Positions 30,980 through 39,884 of a DNA stretch of 46,869 nucleotides are shown here, piece by piece. The stretch is taken from positions 1-46,869 of IMG/VR virus record IMGVR_UViG_3300042544_000493, one strand, 5' to 3'. The notes beneath the pieces were generated by a model. It saw nothing but the letters and a program-made list of their open reading frames with translations, did not search any database and was not told the origin of the DNA. The position numbers and the translations under genes are program-made. This DNA is from a virus. The first letter of the stretch is position 1, and each line of letters opens with the position of its first letter.

Positions 30980-33417
30980 TGGCTGATGTAATTAAGACGA
31001 TTGGTGCTGCTGGATCTGGTGCTGATTTCGCAAACTATCAAACTTGGTTTGCTGCTAGAACTGGTGGTGCGGGAGATAGGTACATCGGTGAGATTATTAC
31101 CACAACCGGAGGTCTGAGTACAGGGTTAGCTACCACAGGCAACTATGCGATGGAGGTTGTGATCCGTGCAGCAGCAGGATTAGAGTTTGATCCTACAGAC
31201 CCCACAAAAGCCCACGCTATCATCTCTGCCGGTGGCGGTATCAACATACCGAGTACTGGTTCAGCAAAATTAACTATCGAAAACATTGAAGTACGTGGTA
31301 CAAGCACTAACCCAACAACATCGCTGATTAATACCGGCAGTGCTGTAGCGAATGTAACAATTCGTGGTTGTTGGTTGCGCGGCGGCAGGCATGGTTGCCA
31401 AAATTCTGTATCTGGTGGCACACTACTGGTTGAAAATACGGTTGTTGAGGGTGCGTATCGGGCGGGCATTCAAGCGGCTTTTGCAGGTGTGACAGCACGC
31501 AACGTGGTGATCGCTGGGTGTAACATTGAAGCCGGCACCACTGCGTCATATTGCGGGATGCGCAAAGACGTCGCGGGCACCGTGATCGAAAACGTGGTCG
31601 CCTACGGCAACAGTGTGGTGGACTTCTTTGGCGCAACCACAGCAGCTACAGTTAGTTTCATGGCATCAGGAGATACTAGTGCATCTGGTACTGGTGCATT
31701 AACTGGTGTTACCTCAGCGGCGTTCACTAACTACGCTGGTGATGTCTTCACGGCTGCAACTGGTGGCGTGCTGGATGGTACTGGTCCTTCTGGTAATGAC
31801 CGTGGTATTGTAACATCATCAAACCCTACCATTCTTTTAGTTACTCCAGCAACAGACGTATTTTTAGCTCGTGATAAAGCAACCAATAAAGGTAACATTG
31901 CCGTATCGGGTACTTGCACTAGCTTAGGTGTTGGTGCAACAATCGAAGCAAGATTTAATGGTGGTGCTTGGCAAGTAGTTGATGCAGCCCCTACAACAAC
32001 GTTCAGTGGTACGCTAACCAACCAAGCCTGTGGTGTCGGTGCTGTAGAAGTACGTGTATCAAACTTCGTGACTGCTACAGATAGTCATGCTAATGTTGCA
32101 GTTGGTGCTAAATTCTTATTCTGGGGCCAATCAAACTACTCAGGTAGAGCTAACAATCCTCAGACATACACTGGACCAGTAGGTTGGTGGCGTAAACGCA
32201 CCATAGAAACTAATACTCAAGTAACAGCCACTGCTGACCCATTTGATACATATACAGTTAACGGTTCTATATTCCCACTACTGGCAACTAACCTCACAGC
32301 AGCACTTAATTGTCCAGTATTGTTTATCGGCGTTGCTGCGGGCGGTACATCGTTAGCTCAATGGCAACCTAGTCAAGCGCTAAATAACCGAATGCTGACA
32401 TTCTATAATGCAGAAGCAGCTACGGGACACGTTGAAGTAGTATCCAGTTGGATAGGTGAAGGTGATTCAGTATTAGAAACAGCGGAAGCTGATTTTAAAT
32501 CTAGATATAACACTGTAATCGACCAACTGAAAACATTAACCGGTGCGAACAGTTTGTTGGTAGCCCCTTCAGGGGAGAATCTTACAAGCTATGCCAATGT
32601 ACGTCAGTGGATTTCGGATATAGCTGAGACAAGTGCTAATACCGCACCAAATGAAGTGCAGATTTGGCCTCTGTATCAAAAGATACATTATGAAACAGAC
32701 ACTGAAACACAGTTAGCTGCTACAGCCGTATTCAATGGTTTGATTTCAAGTTTTTATGACCACGGTTTCGATGAAACTTTAACTAAAACCGACATCACCA
32801 CAACGTATGAGAACTTGACACTCAATGCTGGCTATTCAGGTAATGCAGCTAAGACTTCATACACATATGTCGGTAAGCAATTAACCTTAGACTCTGGCAC
32901 TTCTGTAGGTTTTAGTGGTAGTGTAACCAAGACAACCGTTACATTACAGAGTAAGAACCAAACGTTCTCTGGAGGTTATTCAAGTGATTGCGGGCTTACA
33001 TCACTGTCCTTGGTAGGTAAGCAGTTAACCCTGTCGTCTGGAAGCGCTATAAGTTTTGAAGGGTCTTTATTAAAGACATCTGTGCCGATTACATTCAAAT
33101 CGTTAACTTTATCATCAGGTGTCTCTGTGAGCTTCGAAGGTGATGTAGTTAAACTGCCTTTGAATGTTGAGCTGAAGACTTTAGCGCTTGAGACCGGCAC
33201 TAATTTACCATTTGAAGGTAGCGTTGTCAAACGTAATATCACATTACTGAGTAAACAACCGACATTATCTACTGGTTTGGATTTAGACGTAGTTAAAAAC
33301 ACATACACGTTTGGTTATAAGACATTAGAAATGTCTCAATCAGTTTTTTACCCAATAGACACTGCACGGATATATTTCGTTGGTGGATCTAAAAACAAAA
33401 CATTTTACATAAAATAA
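30979..33417 (+). CDS. Tailspike with beta-helix, SASA/SGNH-type esterase domain and C-terminal repeat shaft
   Basis: 812 residues. Residues about 60-250 are a parallel beta-helix (LTIENIEVRGTSTN, VTIRGCWLRGGRHG, LLVENTVVEGAYRA). Residues about 370-600 are an SGNH/SASA esterase: FLFWGQSNYSGRANN (block I GQSN), FIGVAAGGTSLAQW, VVSSWIGEGDS and KIHYETDTETQLA (catalytic His). It likely removes O-acetyl groups from surface glycans. The last 210 residues contain about eight units of 20-26 residues (K-x-LTLxSGxSxxFxGxVxK). A stretch of the beta-helix (about 31330-31640) is G+C-richer than its surroundings. Confidence 0.85.
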   Translation: MADVIKTIGAAGSGADFANYQTWFAARTGGAGDRYIGEIITTTGGLSTGLATTGNYAMEVVIRAAAGLEFDPTDPTKAHAIISAGGGINIPSTGSAKLTIENIEVRGTSTNPTTSLINTGSAVANVTIRGCWLRGGRHGCQNSVSGGTLLVENTVVEGAYRAGIQAAFAGVTARNVVIAGCNIEAGTTASYCGMRKDVAGTVIENVVAYGNSVVDFFGATTAATVSFMASGDTSASGTGALTGVTSAAFTNYAGDVFTAATGGVLDGTGPSGNDRGIVTSSNPTILLVTPATDVFLARDKATNKGNIAVSGTCTSLGVGATIEARFNGGAWQVVDAAPTTTFSGTLTNQACGVGAVEVRVSNFVTATDSHANVAVGAKFLFWGQSNYSGRANNPQTYTGPVGWWRKRTIETNTQVTATADPFDTYTVNGSIFPLLATNLTAALNCPVLFIGVAAGGTSLAQWQPSQALNNRMLTFYNAEAATGHVEVVSSWIGEGDSVLETAEADFKSRYNTVIDQLKTLTGANSLLVAPSGENLTSYANVRQWISDIAETSANTAPNEVQIWPLYQKIHYETDTETQLAATAVFNGLISSFYDHGFDETLTKTDITTTYENLTLNAGYSGNAAKTSYTYVGKQLTLDSGTSVGFSGSVTKTTVTLQSKNQTFSGGYSSDCGLTSLSLVGKQLTLSSGSAISFEGSLLKTSVPITFKSLTLSSGVSVSFEGDVVKLPLNVELKTLALETGTNLPFEGSVVKRNITLLSKQPTLSTGLDLDVVKNTYTFGYKTLEMSQSVFYPIDTARIYFVGGSKNKTFYIK

Positions 33418-33428
33418 AGGAAGACAAC

Positions 33429-33872
33429 ATGGCCGTAGGCGCATTTACTTTACTGAACACCGGCAAAGAAGCTTTAACGACTGATAATGCCAATCAAATT
33501 AACTGGGTATCTGACACCATCGTTGGTGTATTGGTCACTCAAGCACATACTCCAGCATTGACTCATAGCACATACGCTGACATCTCTGCTAACATCACTG
33601 CTGATGCCAACTACGCCCCTGCTGTTGTTACAGGCAAGACTTGTGTACGTACAGCAGATAAAATCTTGTGGGATTGTGATAACGTTAGCTTTGGTGATCC
33701 TGTCACTATTACCGCTAAATATCTCTACTGGGTGAAACGCGCTGGTGGTGCTTTGACTGGCACTGACCAACTAATTGGTTACGTAGATTTAAACGTAGGC
33801 GCAGGTTTATCTGGCTCATCTACTAACTCGCTGTTCCGAGTAAACACTCCAGATGGTTTATTCGAAATCTAA
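33429..33872 (+). CDS. Virion structural protein of the fibre cluster
   Basis: 147 residues, beta-rich: LLNTGKEALTTDNANQINWV, VGVLVTQAHTPALTHSTYAD, FGDPVTITAKYLYWVKRAGG. Proteins with this TGKxALTTDNAxQINW start are frequent in phage late regions next to fibre-adaptor proteins and are annotated only as structural. High-expression codon use (GTT, GGT, CTG). Function not known; a receptor-binding or head-fibre role is possible. Confidence 0.6.
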   Translation: MAVGAFTLLNTGKEALTTDNANQINWVSDTIVGVLVTQAHTPALTHSTYADISANITADANYAPAVVTGKTCVRTADKILWDCDNVSFGDPVTITAKYLYWVKRAGGALTGTDQLIGYVDLNVGAGLSGSSTNSLFRVNTPDGLFEI

Positions 33873-33884
33873 CAAGGAGTTTTT

Positions 33885-34196
33885 ATGCTGTACATCAACA
33901 AAGATGTTCACGAAAAACTGGATTACCTATTCGTTCGGGATGTAGACGAAGACATCACCGGTGTGCAGTATTTCCTTGACCCATCAGCAACCATTGTTGT
34001 GGAGAGTTGTGTTGTACCGAATCAACCAACCACTGACACACAAGGTAATGAATATCCTGCAAAACGTACAATTCTTTTGTGGGTGAGTGGTGGTACGGCT
34101 GGTACAGTAAGTCAACTGAGAATACAGTACACCACTGCTGGTGGTCGTATTCTGGACGAAGAATTAGCCTTCAGATTGTCAGAAGACGGCTGCTAA
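33885..34196 (+). CDS. Phage fibre-tail adaptor-like protein
   Basis: 103 residues of Ig-like beta pattern: EKLDYLFVRDVDEDITGVQY, ATIVVESCVVPNQPT, then TILLWVSGGTAGTVSQLRIQ and ILDEELAFRL. The VWLSGGTAGTxYxLxxxxxTxxGRxxxxxxxLxV motif is typical of fibre-tail adaptor or phage Ig-like proteins. It may join the neighbouring structural protein or spike to the virion. AAGGAG precedes ATG. Confidence 0.6.
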   Translation: MLYINKDVHEKLDYLFVRDVDEDITGVQYFLDPSATIVVESCVVPNQPTTDTQGNEYPAKRTILLWVSGGTAGTVSQLRIQYTTAGGRILDEELAFRLSEDGC

Positions 34197-34213
34197 TCTA
34201 ACAGGAGATTGTT

Positions 34214-34444
34214 ATGTCAGCAGAATCTATCGTAGAGATTTATAGAACACAGGAACGCCGTGACGAGCATTTCTTTGTCTCAGCAGTAACAATCTCATAT
34301 TTCGGAAGAACCGCATTCATTCAAGGACTCTCTGGTACATTCACAATCAAGTGCTGGAGAGAACTTACTGAATACTTGATGACTAAAGATATTGACCAAG
34401 TTCAGTATTACAGACATGGGTTCTTACGTACAATTTATCGTTAA
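34214..34444 (+). CDS. Small hypothetical protein, last gene of the rightward block
   Basis: 76 residues (MSAESIVEIYRTQERRDEHF to RHGFLRTIYR), basic, no membrane segment. CAGGAGATT precedes ATG. It ends 3 bases before the bidirectional terminator. No family recognised. Confidence 0.55.
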   Translation: MSAESIVEIYRTQERRDEHFFVSAVTISYFGRTAFIQGLSGTFTIKCWRELTEYLMTKDIDQVQYYRHGFLRTIYR

Positions 34445-34447
34445 AAC

Positions 34448-34472
34448 AAAGCCCGCTAAATGCGGGCTTTTT
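34448..34472. terminator. Bidirectional terminator between convergent gene blocks
   Basis: AAAGCCCGC 34448-34456, loop TAAAT, GCGGGCTTT 34462-34470, flanked by A on the left and T on the right. It serves the rightward late genes and the leftward genes that end at 34481. Confidence 0.88.
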
Positions 34473-34480
34473 CATTTGTG

Positions 34481-34669
34481 TTATTTACAGACAGTAACCT
34501 TCTGTTTAGACTTCTTGTCAACAACAATCTGACAAACCTTCTTCCTTCCAGCTCTATCCTTCATCACAACTGTCTTAACTGGTTTACCTTTTACAACAAC
34601 ATCTTTCTGTGCTGCTTCAGATGGAACAGTGTATAACATCAGGGCTAAGATTACAATAGGGATAAACAT
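34481..34669 (-). CDS. Small exported basic protein
   Basis: 62 residues. A hydrophobic N-terminus MFIPIVILALMLYTVPSEAA has the form of a signal peptide with likely cleavage after the SEA box, leaving about 42 residues rich in Lys and Val with two Cys (KKVCQIVV, VTVCK) that could form a disulfide. A periplasmic role is inferred; no family recognised. It is the last gene of the leftward block. Confidence 0.6.
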   Translation of the reverse strand: MFIPIVILALMLYTVPSEAAQKDVVVKGKPVKTVVMKDRAGRKKVCQIVVDKKSKQKVTVCK

Positions 34670-34670
34670 G

Positions 34671-35384
34671 TTATTTATCCTCCGGCATGCGTAGGAATCC
34701 TAAGTCATATAGTTTTGCTATACCTTCCGCATCACCAAGTGCTGATGCAAATACATCAATAGCTCCATTGATTGTTCTGTTTCTTAATTTCCGCTCTGCT
34801 TCGGCTTTGCGATTCCAGTCTAAAGGTCTAGCTTCACCACTCCAGAATAAGTTACGACCATCAGCTAATTGTTTTTCATAAAACACAGCAAACGATCCAG
34901 ATAACGGATGTTTACTTTTTACTACTTCTGCTACTAACCAATCTTCTTGGTACAATACCTCACATACACAACCTTCTTTCGGGTTTCTCAACATCTTATG
35001 GTTGTCATAGTCATACCAATCATCAGTCAAGGATTCCTTGGTAACTGACTCATCATGAGGTTTGTATTCAGTGTCAATGATTTTGAATGAGAGAATACCG
35101 TTCCAGTTTAACATATATACTCTTGTTTCAGCGGAATCTTGCGAATCCGTCCATCTAATTTTTACATTGTCGGGTAAATCAGGCTTCTTGCCATTAGTCA
35201 GATATTCGATGCCATAACGATAGCCATTCAAACCATTGTTCAATGGTGTTAAGTCTGTACGACAATAGTATCTTCCCCCTGCGGTGTAAACACCATTATC
35301 TGTTGTTATTTTTTCTATAAACACAAAACACCCTGATATATGCCTAACCACAGCCCCAACTACACACCAATCTTTCTCGCTCAT
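34671..35384 (-). CDS. Hypothetical phage protein
   Basis: 237 residues, soluble and acidic. Tryptophan-containing beta-like strands recur (CVVGAVVRHISGCFVFIEK, CEVLYQEDWLVAEVVKSK, FWSGEARPLDW), suggesting two similar small beta domains; the C-terminal third is helical (KAEAERKLRNRTINGAIDVF). AGGGGA ribosome site; the start overlaps the previous stop. No function can be assigned. Confidence 0.55.
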   Translation of the reverse strand: MSEKDWCVVGAVVRHISGCFVFIEKITTDNGVYTAGGRYYCRTDLTPLNNGLNGYRYGIEYLTNGKKPDLPDNVKIRWTDSQDSAETRVYMLNWNGILSFKIIDTEYKPHDESVTKESLTDDWYDYDNHKMLRNPKEGCVCEVLYQEDWLVAEVVKSKHPLSGSFAVFYEKQLADGRNLFWSGEARPLDWNRKAEAERKLRNRTINGAIDVFASALGDAEGIAKLYDLGFLRMPEDK

Positions 35385-35600
35385 TTAAATCCCCTCCAGT
35401 AAATATTGTTGTTCATATTTGTCATTGTAATGTTCATCAAAATAACACAAAGCTGGATTACCGTCAAGAGTGCTTAAACGTTTATGTTCTTTCGTAGCCA
35501 TCTGACTGCACACAGTACGAATACAAGCACCTAATGTAATAAGCTGACTATGTTCGTGGTATAAGTCCCAAGCTTGTGCTAGGATCTGTTGCTTAGTCAT
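35385..35600 (-). CDS. Small hypothetical protein
   Basis: 71 residues (MTKQQILAQAWDLYHEHSQL to QQYLLEGI), helical in the first half. GGAGA lies before the ATG. It abuts the gene at 34671-35384 and is likely co-transcribed. No family recognised. Confidence 0.55.
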   Translation of the reverse strand: MTKQQILAQAWDLYHEHSQLITLGACIRTVCSQMATKEHKRLSTLDGNPALCYFDEHYNDKYEQQYLLEGI

Positions 35601-35614
35601 GATGTTCTCCTCAA

Positions 35615-35989
35615 TTAAACAAAACGAACGTTAGTTATTACTCGTTGTTCTTCTACGGCATAACCGTGCTGAAGCATTAACTTTAACCAGAAACTAGATA
35701 CTTCATGTTTAGTGCTTGTCATACATTGGTATCTAATCTCCTTTGTGAATTCTTTAACACATTCTTCTAGAGAAGTACATTCAGACATGTTGATGCTTGC
35801 CCACATGTCTGCATCACCATAAGGGCTGTAGTTTACCCTACCATCCACCAACTCAGTAGCTATGTACATAGGGTATTCTGTTCGTGTAGCTAAATCGAAC
35901 ACTACGGTTCCATTAACAGCTTTGATTTCGACATCACAACCGCAAAGAACTAAATATTTAACAATATCTAGCACAGTAAAATCAGTCAT
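35615..35989 (-). CDS. Hypothetical protein
   Basis: 124 residues from the ATG at 35989 (MTDFTVLDIVKYLVLCGCDV), preceded by AAGGAGAGAATT. Longer in-frame readings overlap the next gene and lack a ribosome site. It is a small mixed domain with CTSLEECVKEFTKEI near the middle and ends VEEQRVITNVRFV. Small phage proteins of this type are typical of early regions; function unknown. Confidence 0.55.
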   Translation of the reverse strand: MTDFTVLDIVKYLVLCGCDVEIKAVNGTVVFDLATRTEYPMYIATELVDGRVNYSPYGDADMWASINMSECTSLEECVKEFTKEIRYQCMTSTKHEVSSFWLKLMLQHGYAVEEQRVITNVRFV

Positions 35990-35999
35990 AATTCTCTCC

Positions 36000-36179
36000 T
36001 TAAACTTGTCTAATATGTTTAATATGAATCTCGTACTTCTCGTCTTCATGTAACATCTGACCAAAGAAGAACGCAGCATCGATCTCATCGAATGCAGTAA
36101 TTTGGTATTCTCCAGTTGTAGTAATGATGTTATCATCTACAATGGTGTGTTTAGTGAAATGTATTTCATAAAGTTTCAT
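36000..36179 (-). CDS. Small hypothetical protein
   Basis: 59 residues from ATG 36179 with AGGAGATACC before it: MKLYEIHFTKHTIVDDNIIT and an acidic helical end. The longer frame that begins at 36266 would run through promoter and terminator sequences and is rejected. It is the first gene after the promoter at 36207-36235. Confidence 0.55.
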   Translation of the reverse strand: MKLYEIHFTKHTIVDDNIITTTGEYQITAFDEIDAAFFFGQMLHEDEKYEIHIKHIRQV

Positions 36180-36206
36180 CAGGTATCTCCTATATTTGTT
36201 GAGATA

Positions 36207-36235
36207 AGAATACACACAAGCACATTTAATGTCAA
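36207..36235 (-). promoter_or_regulatory. Sigma-70-type promoter, leftward
   Basis: Read on the minus strand: TTGACA (36235-36230), 17-base spacer, TATTCT (36212-36207). It lies between the terminator after nrdB and the ATG at 36179, so it starts the small-gene operon 36179-34481. Confidence 0.6.
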
Positions 36236-36252
36236 CATTTATTTTAGGCAAT

Positions 36253-36276
36253 AAAAAGCCCCGCATGAGCGGGGCT
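36253..36276 (-). terminator. Terminator after nrdB
   Basis: On the minus strand AGCCCCGC, loop TCAT, GCGGGGCT, then TTTTA: stem 36257-36264/36269-36276. It isolates the nucleotide operon from the downstream promoter. Confidence 0.85.
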
Positions 36277-36293
36277 AGGTTCTGATAATTCTA

Positions 36294-37370
36294 TCAGACA
36301 TCAAAGTTCAAATCTAAATTATCTGTATCATCAACAATGTTACCCACGTTGTAATCACTTAACTGTACTTCTTGAGCAGCCACTTGAATCACACCAGACT
36401 TTAGATACTTATTCATGTACGGTAGGGGGTTCTTTTCGATAAATGGTTGTTCTGCAACAAGGTCGAAGCTCTTATACAACGGAGTTGCCATGTACATTAC
36501 AAACTCCCGAAGTAATACAGGACTCAACCCTACCACTCTACGACCATCGCTAAATAAATGCTCTGTCCATTTATGTTCCTGCTCAACTACGGCGTTAATA
36601 ATAGCGTTGATTTCAGGCTTAATGATTAAGAACTCAGCATACCATTCAGGGTCTTTCAACAAATTCTTCAGCACAGTATAGTCCATCTTGGCGTGAAGCA
36701 ACTCATCAAAACAGATCAATCCCACCAAACCGGCAATACCTTGAAACACTCCTGTCTCCGCAATGGCGAATGTCACAGCAAACGATGACATGAAACTAAC
36801 TCCCTCAAAAGCCATTAAAGCAAACATCACTCGAAGTAATGCACGAATCTTGTCTTTACGTGGACTGTCTTCTTTCAATCTGTACAACGCACCAAAAGCT
36901 TCTCCGATCACTTTAGAGCGCTTAATCACTTCTACATTACTATATGTCTTCTCCAACAAATCCTTAGCGTTAGGGATTGTCTGCTTAACGATATGAGCAT
37001 ACGTTCTACTGTGAATAATCTCAAAAAAACTCTGAATAGTCACCATAGCTTCAAGCTCACTGTTTGTGACATAGGGTAGTAGTAGTTCAGCCAACGACTT
37101 AGCCGCAATGCTATCTGCTGTGTATTGCCACATGATTGTCTCAACCATCAAATCTGTTGTTTCTTTAGGTAGAGTGAGCATATCCATTTTGTCTTGTGTG
37201 AGGTCATATTCAAACTCACTCCAGCGCTGACCAAACTGCTGTTGGTAAAGTTCTTCAATGTCGGGATAAGCTACATTCACTGAATCATACAAGCCTAACT
37301 TCTCGCCTAAGAACAATGGGTACTTACCTGTGACATAACCTTTATTATTTACGTTGAATACTTCTAACAT
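36294..37370 (-). CDS. nrdB: Class Ia ribonucleotide reductase, beta subunit
   Basis: 358 residues; houses the di-iron centre and tyrosyl radical that NrdA needs to reduce ribonucleotides. Motifs match E. coli NrdB: ADSIAAKS (Asp ligand), FFEIIHSRTYAHI near residue 115 (Glu and His ligands and the radical Tyr three residues later), AFEGVSFMSSFAVTF (Glu ligand), and CFDELLHAKMDYTVL (Glu and His ligands). The acidic C-terminus DDTDNLDLNFDV would dock to NrdA. It lies 44 bases downstream of nrdA with a hairpin terminator between, so its level may be set separately. Ribosome site GGAGG. Confidence 0.95.
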   Translation of the reverse strand: MLEVFNVNNKGYVTGKYPLFLGEKLGLYDSVNVAYPDIEELYQQQFGQRWSEFEYDLTQDKMDMLTLPKETTDLMVETIMWQYTADSIAAKSLAELLLPYVTNSELEAMVTIQSFFEIIHSRTYAHIVKQTIPNAKDLLEKTYSNVEVIKRSKVIGEAFGALYRLKEDSPRKDKIRALLRVMFALMAFEGVSFMSSFAVTFAIAETGVFQGIAGLVGLICFDELLHAKMDYTVLKNLLKDPEWYAEFLIIKPEINAIINAVVEQEHKWTEHLFSDGRRVVGLSPVLLREFVMYMATPLYKSFDLVAEQPFIEKNPLPYMNKYLKSGVIQVAAQEVQLSDYNVGNIVDDTDNLDLNFDV

Positions 37371-37386
37371 ATTTCCTCCAGAAATG

Positions 37387-37410
37387 AAAAAGGGAGCATT
37401 ACGCTCCCTT
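37387..37410 (-). terminator. Terminator/attenuator between nrdA and nrdB
   Basis: On the minus strand AAGGGAGC, loop GTAAT, GCTCCCTT, then TTTC (stem 37390-37397/37403-37410). No promoter is visible before nrdB, so read-through would be needed. Confidence 0.75.
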
Positions 37411-37414
37411 AAAA

Positions 37415-39884
37415 TTATAACTTACAAGATTCGCAACCATCTTCAGCTTCTACTGTGTTGTGTAACGTAGTAGCTCGTTTAGGTTTGGTGTTGACGTAAT
37501 ACCAAGTCTTGTTGCCTAGCTTGAAGTGAGTGACGAACTCCTTCATCAGAACAGACATAGGCACCTTACCATCGGGATAGTTCTCAGGAGCACGGAACAT
37601 ATCACAGCTAGTGGCTTGGTCAGTGAAATCTTGTATTTCAGAATAATACTTCGACATCACATTATTGTCAATATCCCATGCAGTTAAATGTTTACCTTCA
37701 ATGAACTCTTTACAAATAAACTGAACCACACCCTTACGGCACTTCTTATACACAATCTTCTCTCTAGGACTGTACACGGAGTTAGGTACACCGCTCAAAA
37801 GACTGCTGCTCTCGGTAGGCATGTGAGCAACAAGAACAGAATGTTTCCGTGGCTTACCTCGCAATACTTCCCAGTCGAACTTACAGTCTTTCTTTATTGC
37901 TGTGTCAATAGGTAGCCATTTCGCATCAATACCTTCCACAGCGAATCCAGAAGCCTCAGAGAGCTTTTGAGAGGCTTTTAGCAGATAGTAGTAGTGACGT
38001 TCAGCTAAATATCTAACGCGCTCTAAAGACTCTACAGACCCATCATAGTCAAGTTTATTGTTGTATAAGTCAACAGCCAATCCCAACATACCCACACCAA
38101 CGGAACGGCGAGACATAATATCAGCTTTCATTGAATCTGTCATCATTGGTGCGCTCTCAATCATAATGTCGATAGCTTCCAATGTCAAATCGGCTATGTG
38201 CTCGTATTCATCATCCGTCACAGCAGCTACGTTGATTCCAGATAAAGAACAGAAAGCTGTTTCACCTGTAGCTTTGGACGAATAAAGCTCTTTCATACCT
38301 TTGTAGCCTTTTGTCGGTAATTGTATTTCCATCAGTTGTGTTCAGCAGAGTTCGCTAATCTCTACCAGCGGCTTTACCCGCATCTATATGTTGCCATATA
38401 GCTCAGACTATATCATGTAGGTTCTTTCACGTAACCTACCCCTCCGCTTCGCTACGCTTGTAGCTACTCTACTCCATTCTGTCACGTTCACAGTGTTTCG
38501 ATAGTCGTTACGGGTTATCGGTATCCAGTAGAACTCCGTCAAGCGGAGGGAACATTCAACCGATCTTCCCACGGTATTGTCTCAAAGAGATGTTCACCGT
38601 TTTCAAAGGGTTTATTCTGTGCCAAGATTAACACAGATTACTTTGTCTAATTGTATCCAAGAACGGAGTATGTTTATTTGCCCTGCTCACATTGATTGCA
38701 TAGAAACGTCCTGTCTCTTGTCTGATTGTAAGGAAAGCTTTTAACATCTCACGAGCTTTAACTTTCTTGTGCTTCGTATCAACCTTCAGCAACTTCTCTA
38801 CAGCTTTGTTGTAGGTATCCATATCTGCCGTATAGAACAAATCATACAGCTTCGGTGCATCAGACAGACTAAACATATACCAGTCTGTATCAGTCACTAC
38901 AGCATTGAAGAATGCGTCATTGAAAGCAAACGAATAATCCAGCTTGTCAATACGTGTTTCAAAATCTGTTAGCTGAGATTTCCAGTTAAACACATCCATC
39001 ACTTCTGGATTGATACACTGCACAGTCACTGTAGCGTTACCACCACGAGTGATTTGTGTTAGTGCTTTCACTTCCCCGTTCAATGCTTTGTAAATAGGAC
39101 TCAACCCTAAGTGAGCTACACGACCACCTTTCACCGGAGAATGTTTAGTACGTAATGTGTACTCAATACCAATACCTGCTTTCTTAGCTGTCATCCGATA
39201 AGCGATGTGATTAGCTACACCAATAGACTCGGTAGAGTCACCAGCACTAATTACACAGCAACTGATTGTATCCCAATCGCCATTACGCAGACCATTCAAA
39301 GCTGGAGTAGGTAGATTAATCTTACCCTTCACCAACGCTTTCATAAAGTTAAAAGCTTTTTGTGTATCACCGAACAAAGCAACAGAGATACCGAAGTATG
39401 CTAAGTGAGGTGTCTCAATTATTACATCATTAATCTTACAAGCGTACTTGTCCGTGAACTGCTTTACCTGCCAGTACTCTAAACGTGTCTGCTTAATCTC
39501 GTTATACCAATCTTCCCAGACTGGATTGTATGGAGGAATGTAATCACTATCCCATACAGAGAAATCTTCATACGCTTGTAGAATATCTTTCAAGCTATCT
39601 CGATCATCGACACCAAAGACATACTTCATGTTCTTACGAATTGTAGCAAACTCTAAACGGCTCGCTACACGACTATATTCAAGATTCTCTTTATCAATAC
39701 AAACATCAATCATTGTCTGGTGAATGTCAACTGTAGAGATTTTATCTGTCAGCTTTTTATATGTCTCAAATGCAATGTCTGACCAATTACCACCAACCTC
39801 TGTTGCATATTCAGCCCAGCGATTAAACTTGTCTGTGTCAAACGGAACCACTTCACCATTACGCTTAGTTACTGAACTAATCAT
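37415..39884 (-). CDS. nrdA: Class Ia ribonucleotide reductase, alpha subunit, join(38631..39884, 37415..38332) minus strand, interrupted by an intron
   Basis: Spliced 723 residues, near the E. coli 761. It reduces NDPs to dNDPs. Key residues by alignment with E. coli: ISCCVIS (Cys225 side), RQSNLC ending exon 1 (Asn437 and thiyl-radical Cys439), exon 2 MEIQLPTK (Glu441), AFCSLS (Cys462), WYYVNT (Tyr730-Tyr731) and the C-terminal CESCKL redox pair. The intron thus splits the active-site loop exactly after the radical Cys codon. Unspliced RNA would stop at TAA right after it. The start ATG overlaps the glutaredoxin stop. Part of a grx-nrdA-nrdB unit. Confidence 0.95.
38333..38630 (-). ncRNA. 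Group I intron in nrdA
   Basis: 298 bases on the minus strand, no endonuclease gene. Exon end CTGTGT pairs with guide GCACAG (38622-38617) in six pairs, with the terminal U.G wobble, loop TAATCTTG. The intron ends in G (complement of C38333) before ATG of exon 2. Core: ACGGTGAACATC, GAGACAATACCGTGG and ATGATATAGTCTGA, then a P9 hairpin TATATGGCAACATATA. The core is nearly that of the terL and portal introns. Confidence 0.92.

Noticed and set aside
36000-36266. 88-codon version of the small gene on the minus strand
   Set aside because: It would start in the nrdB terminator and run through a promoter; ATG 36179 has the real ribosome site.
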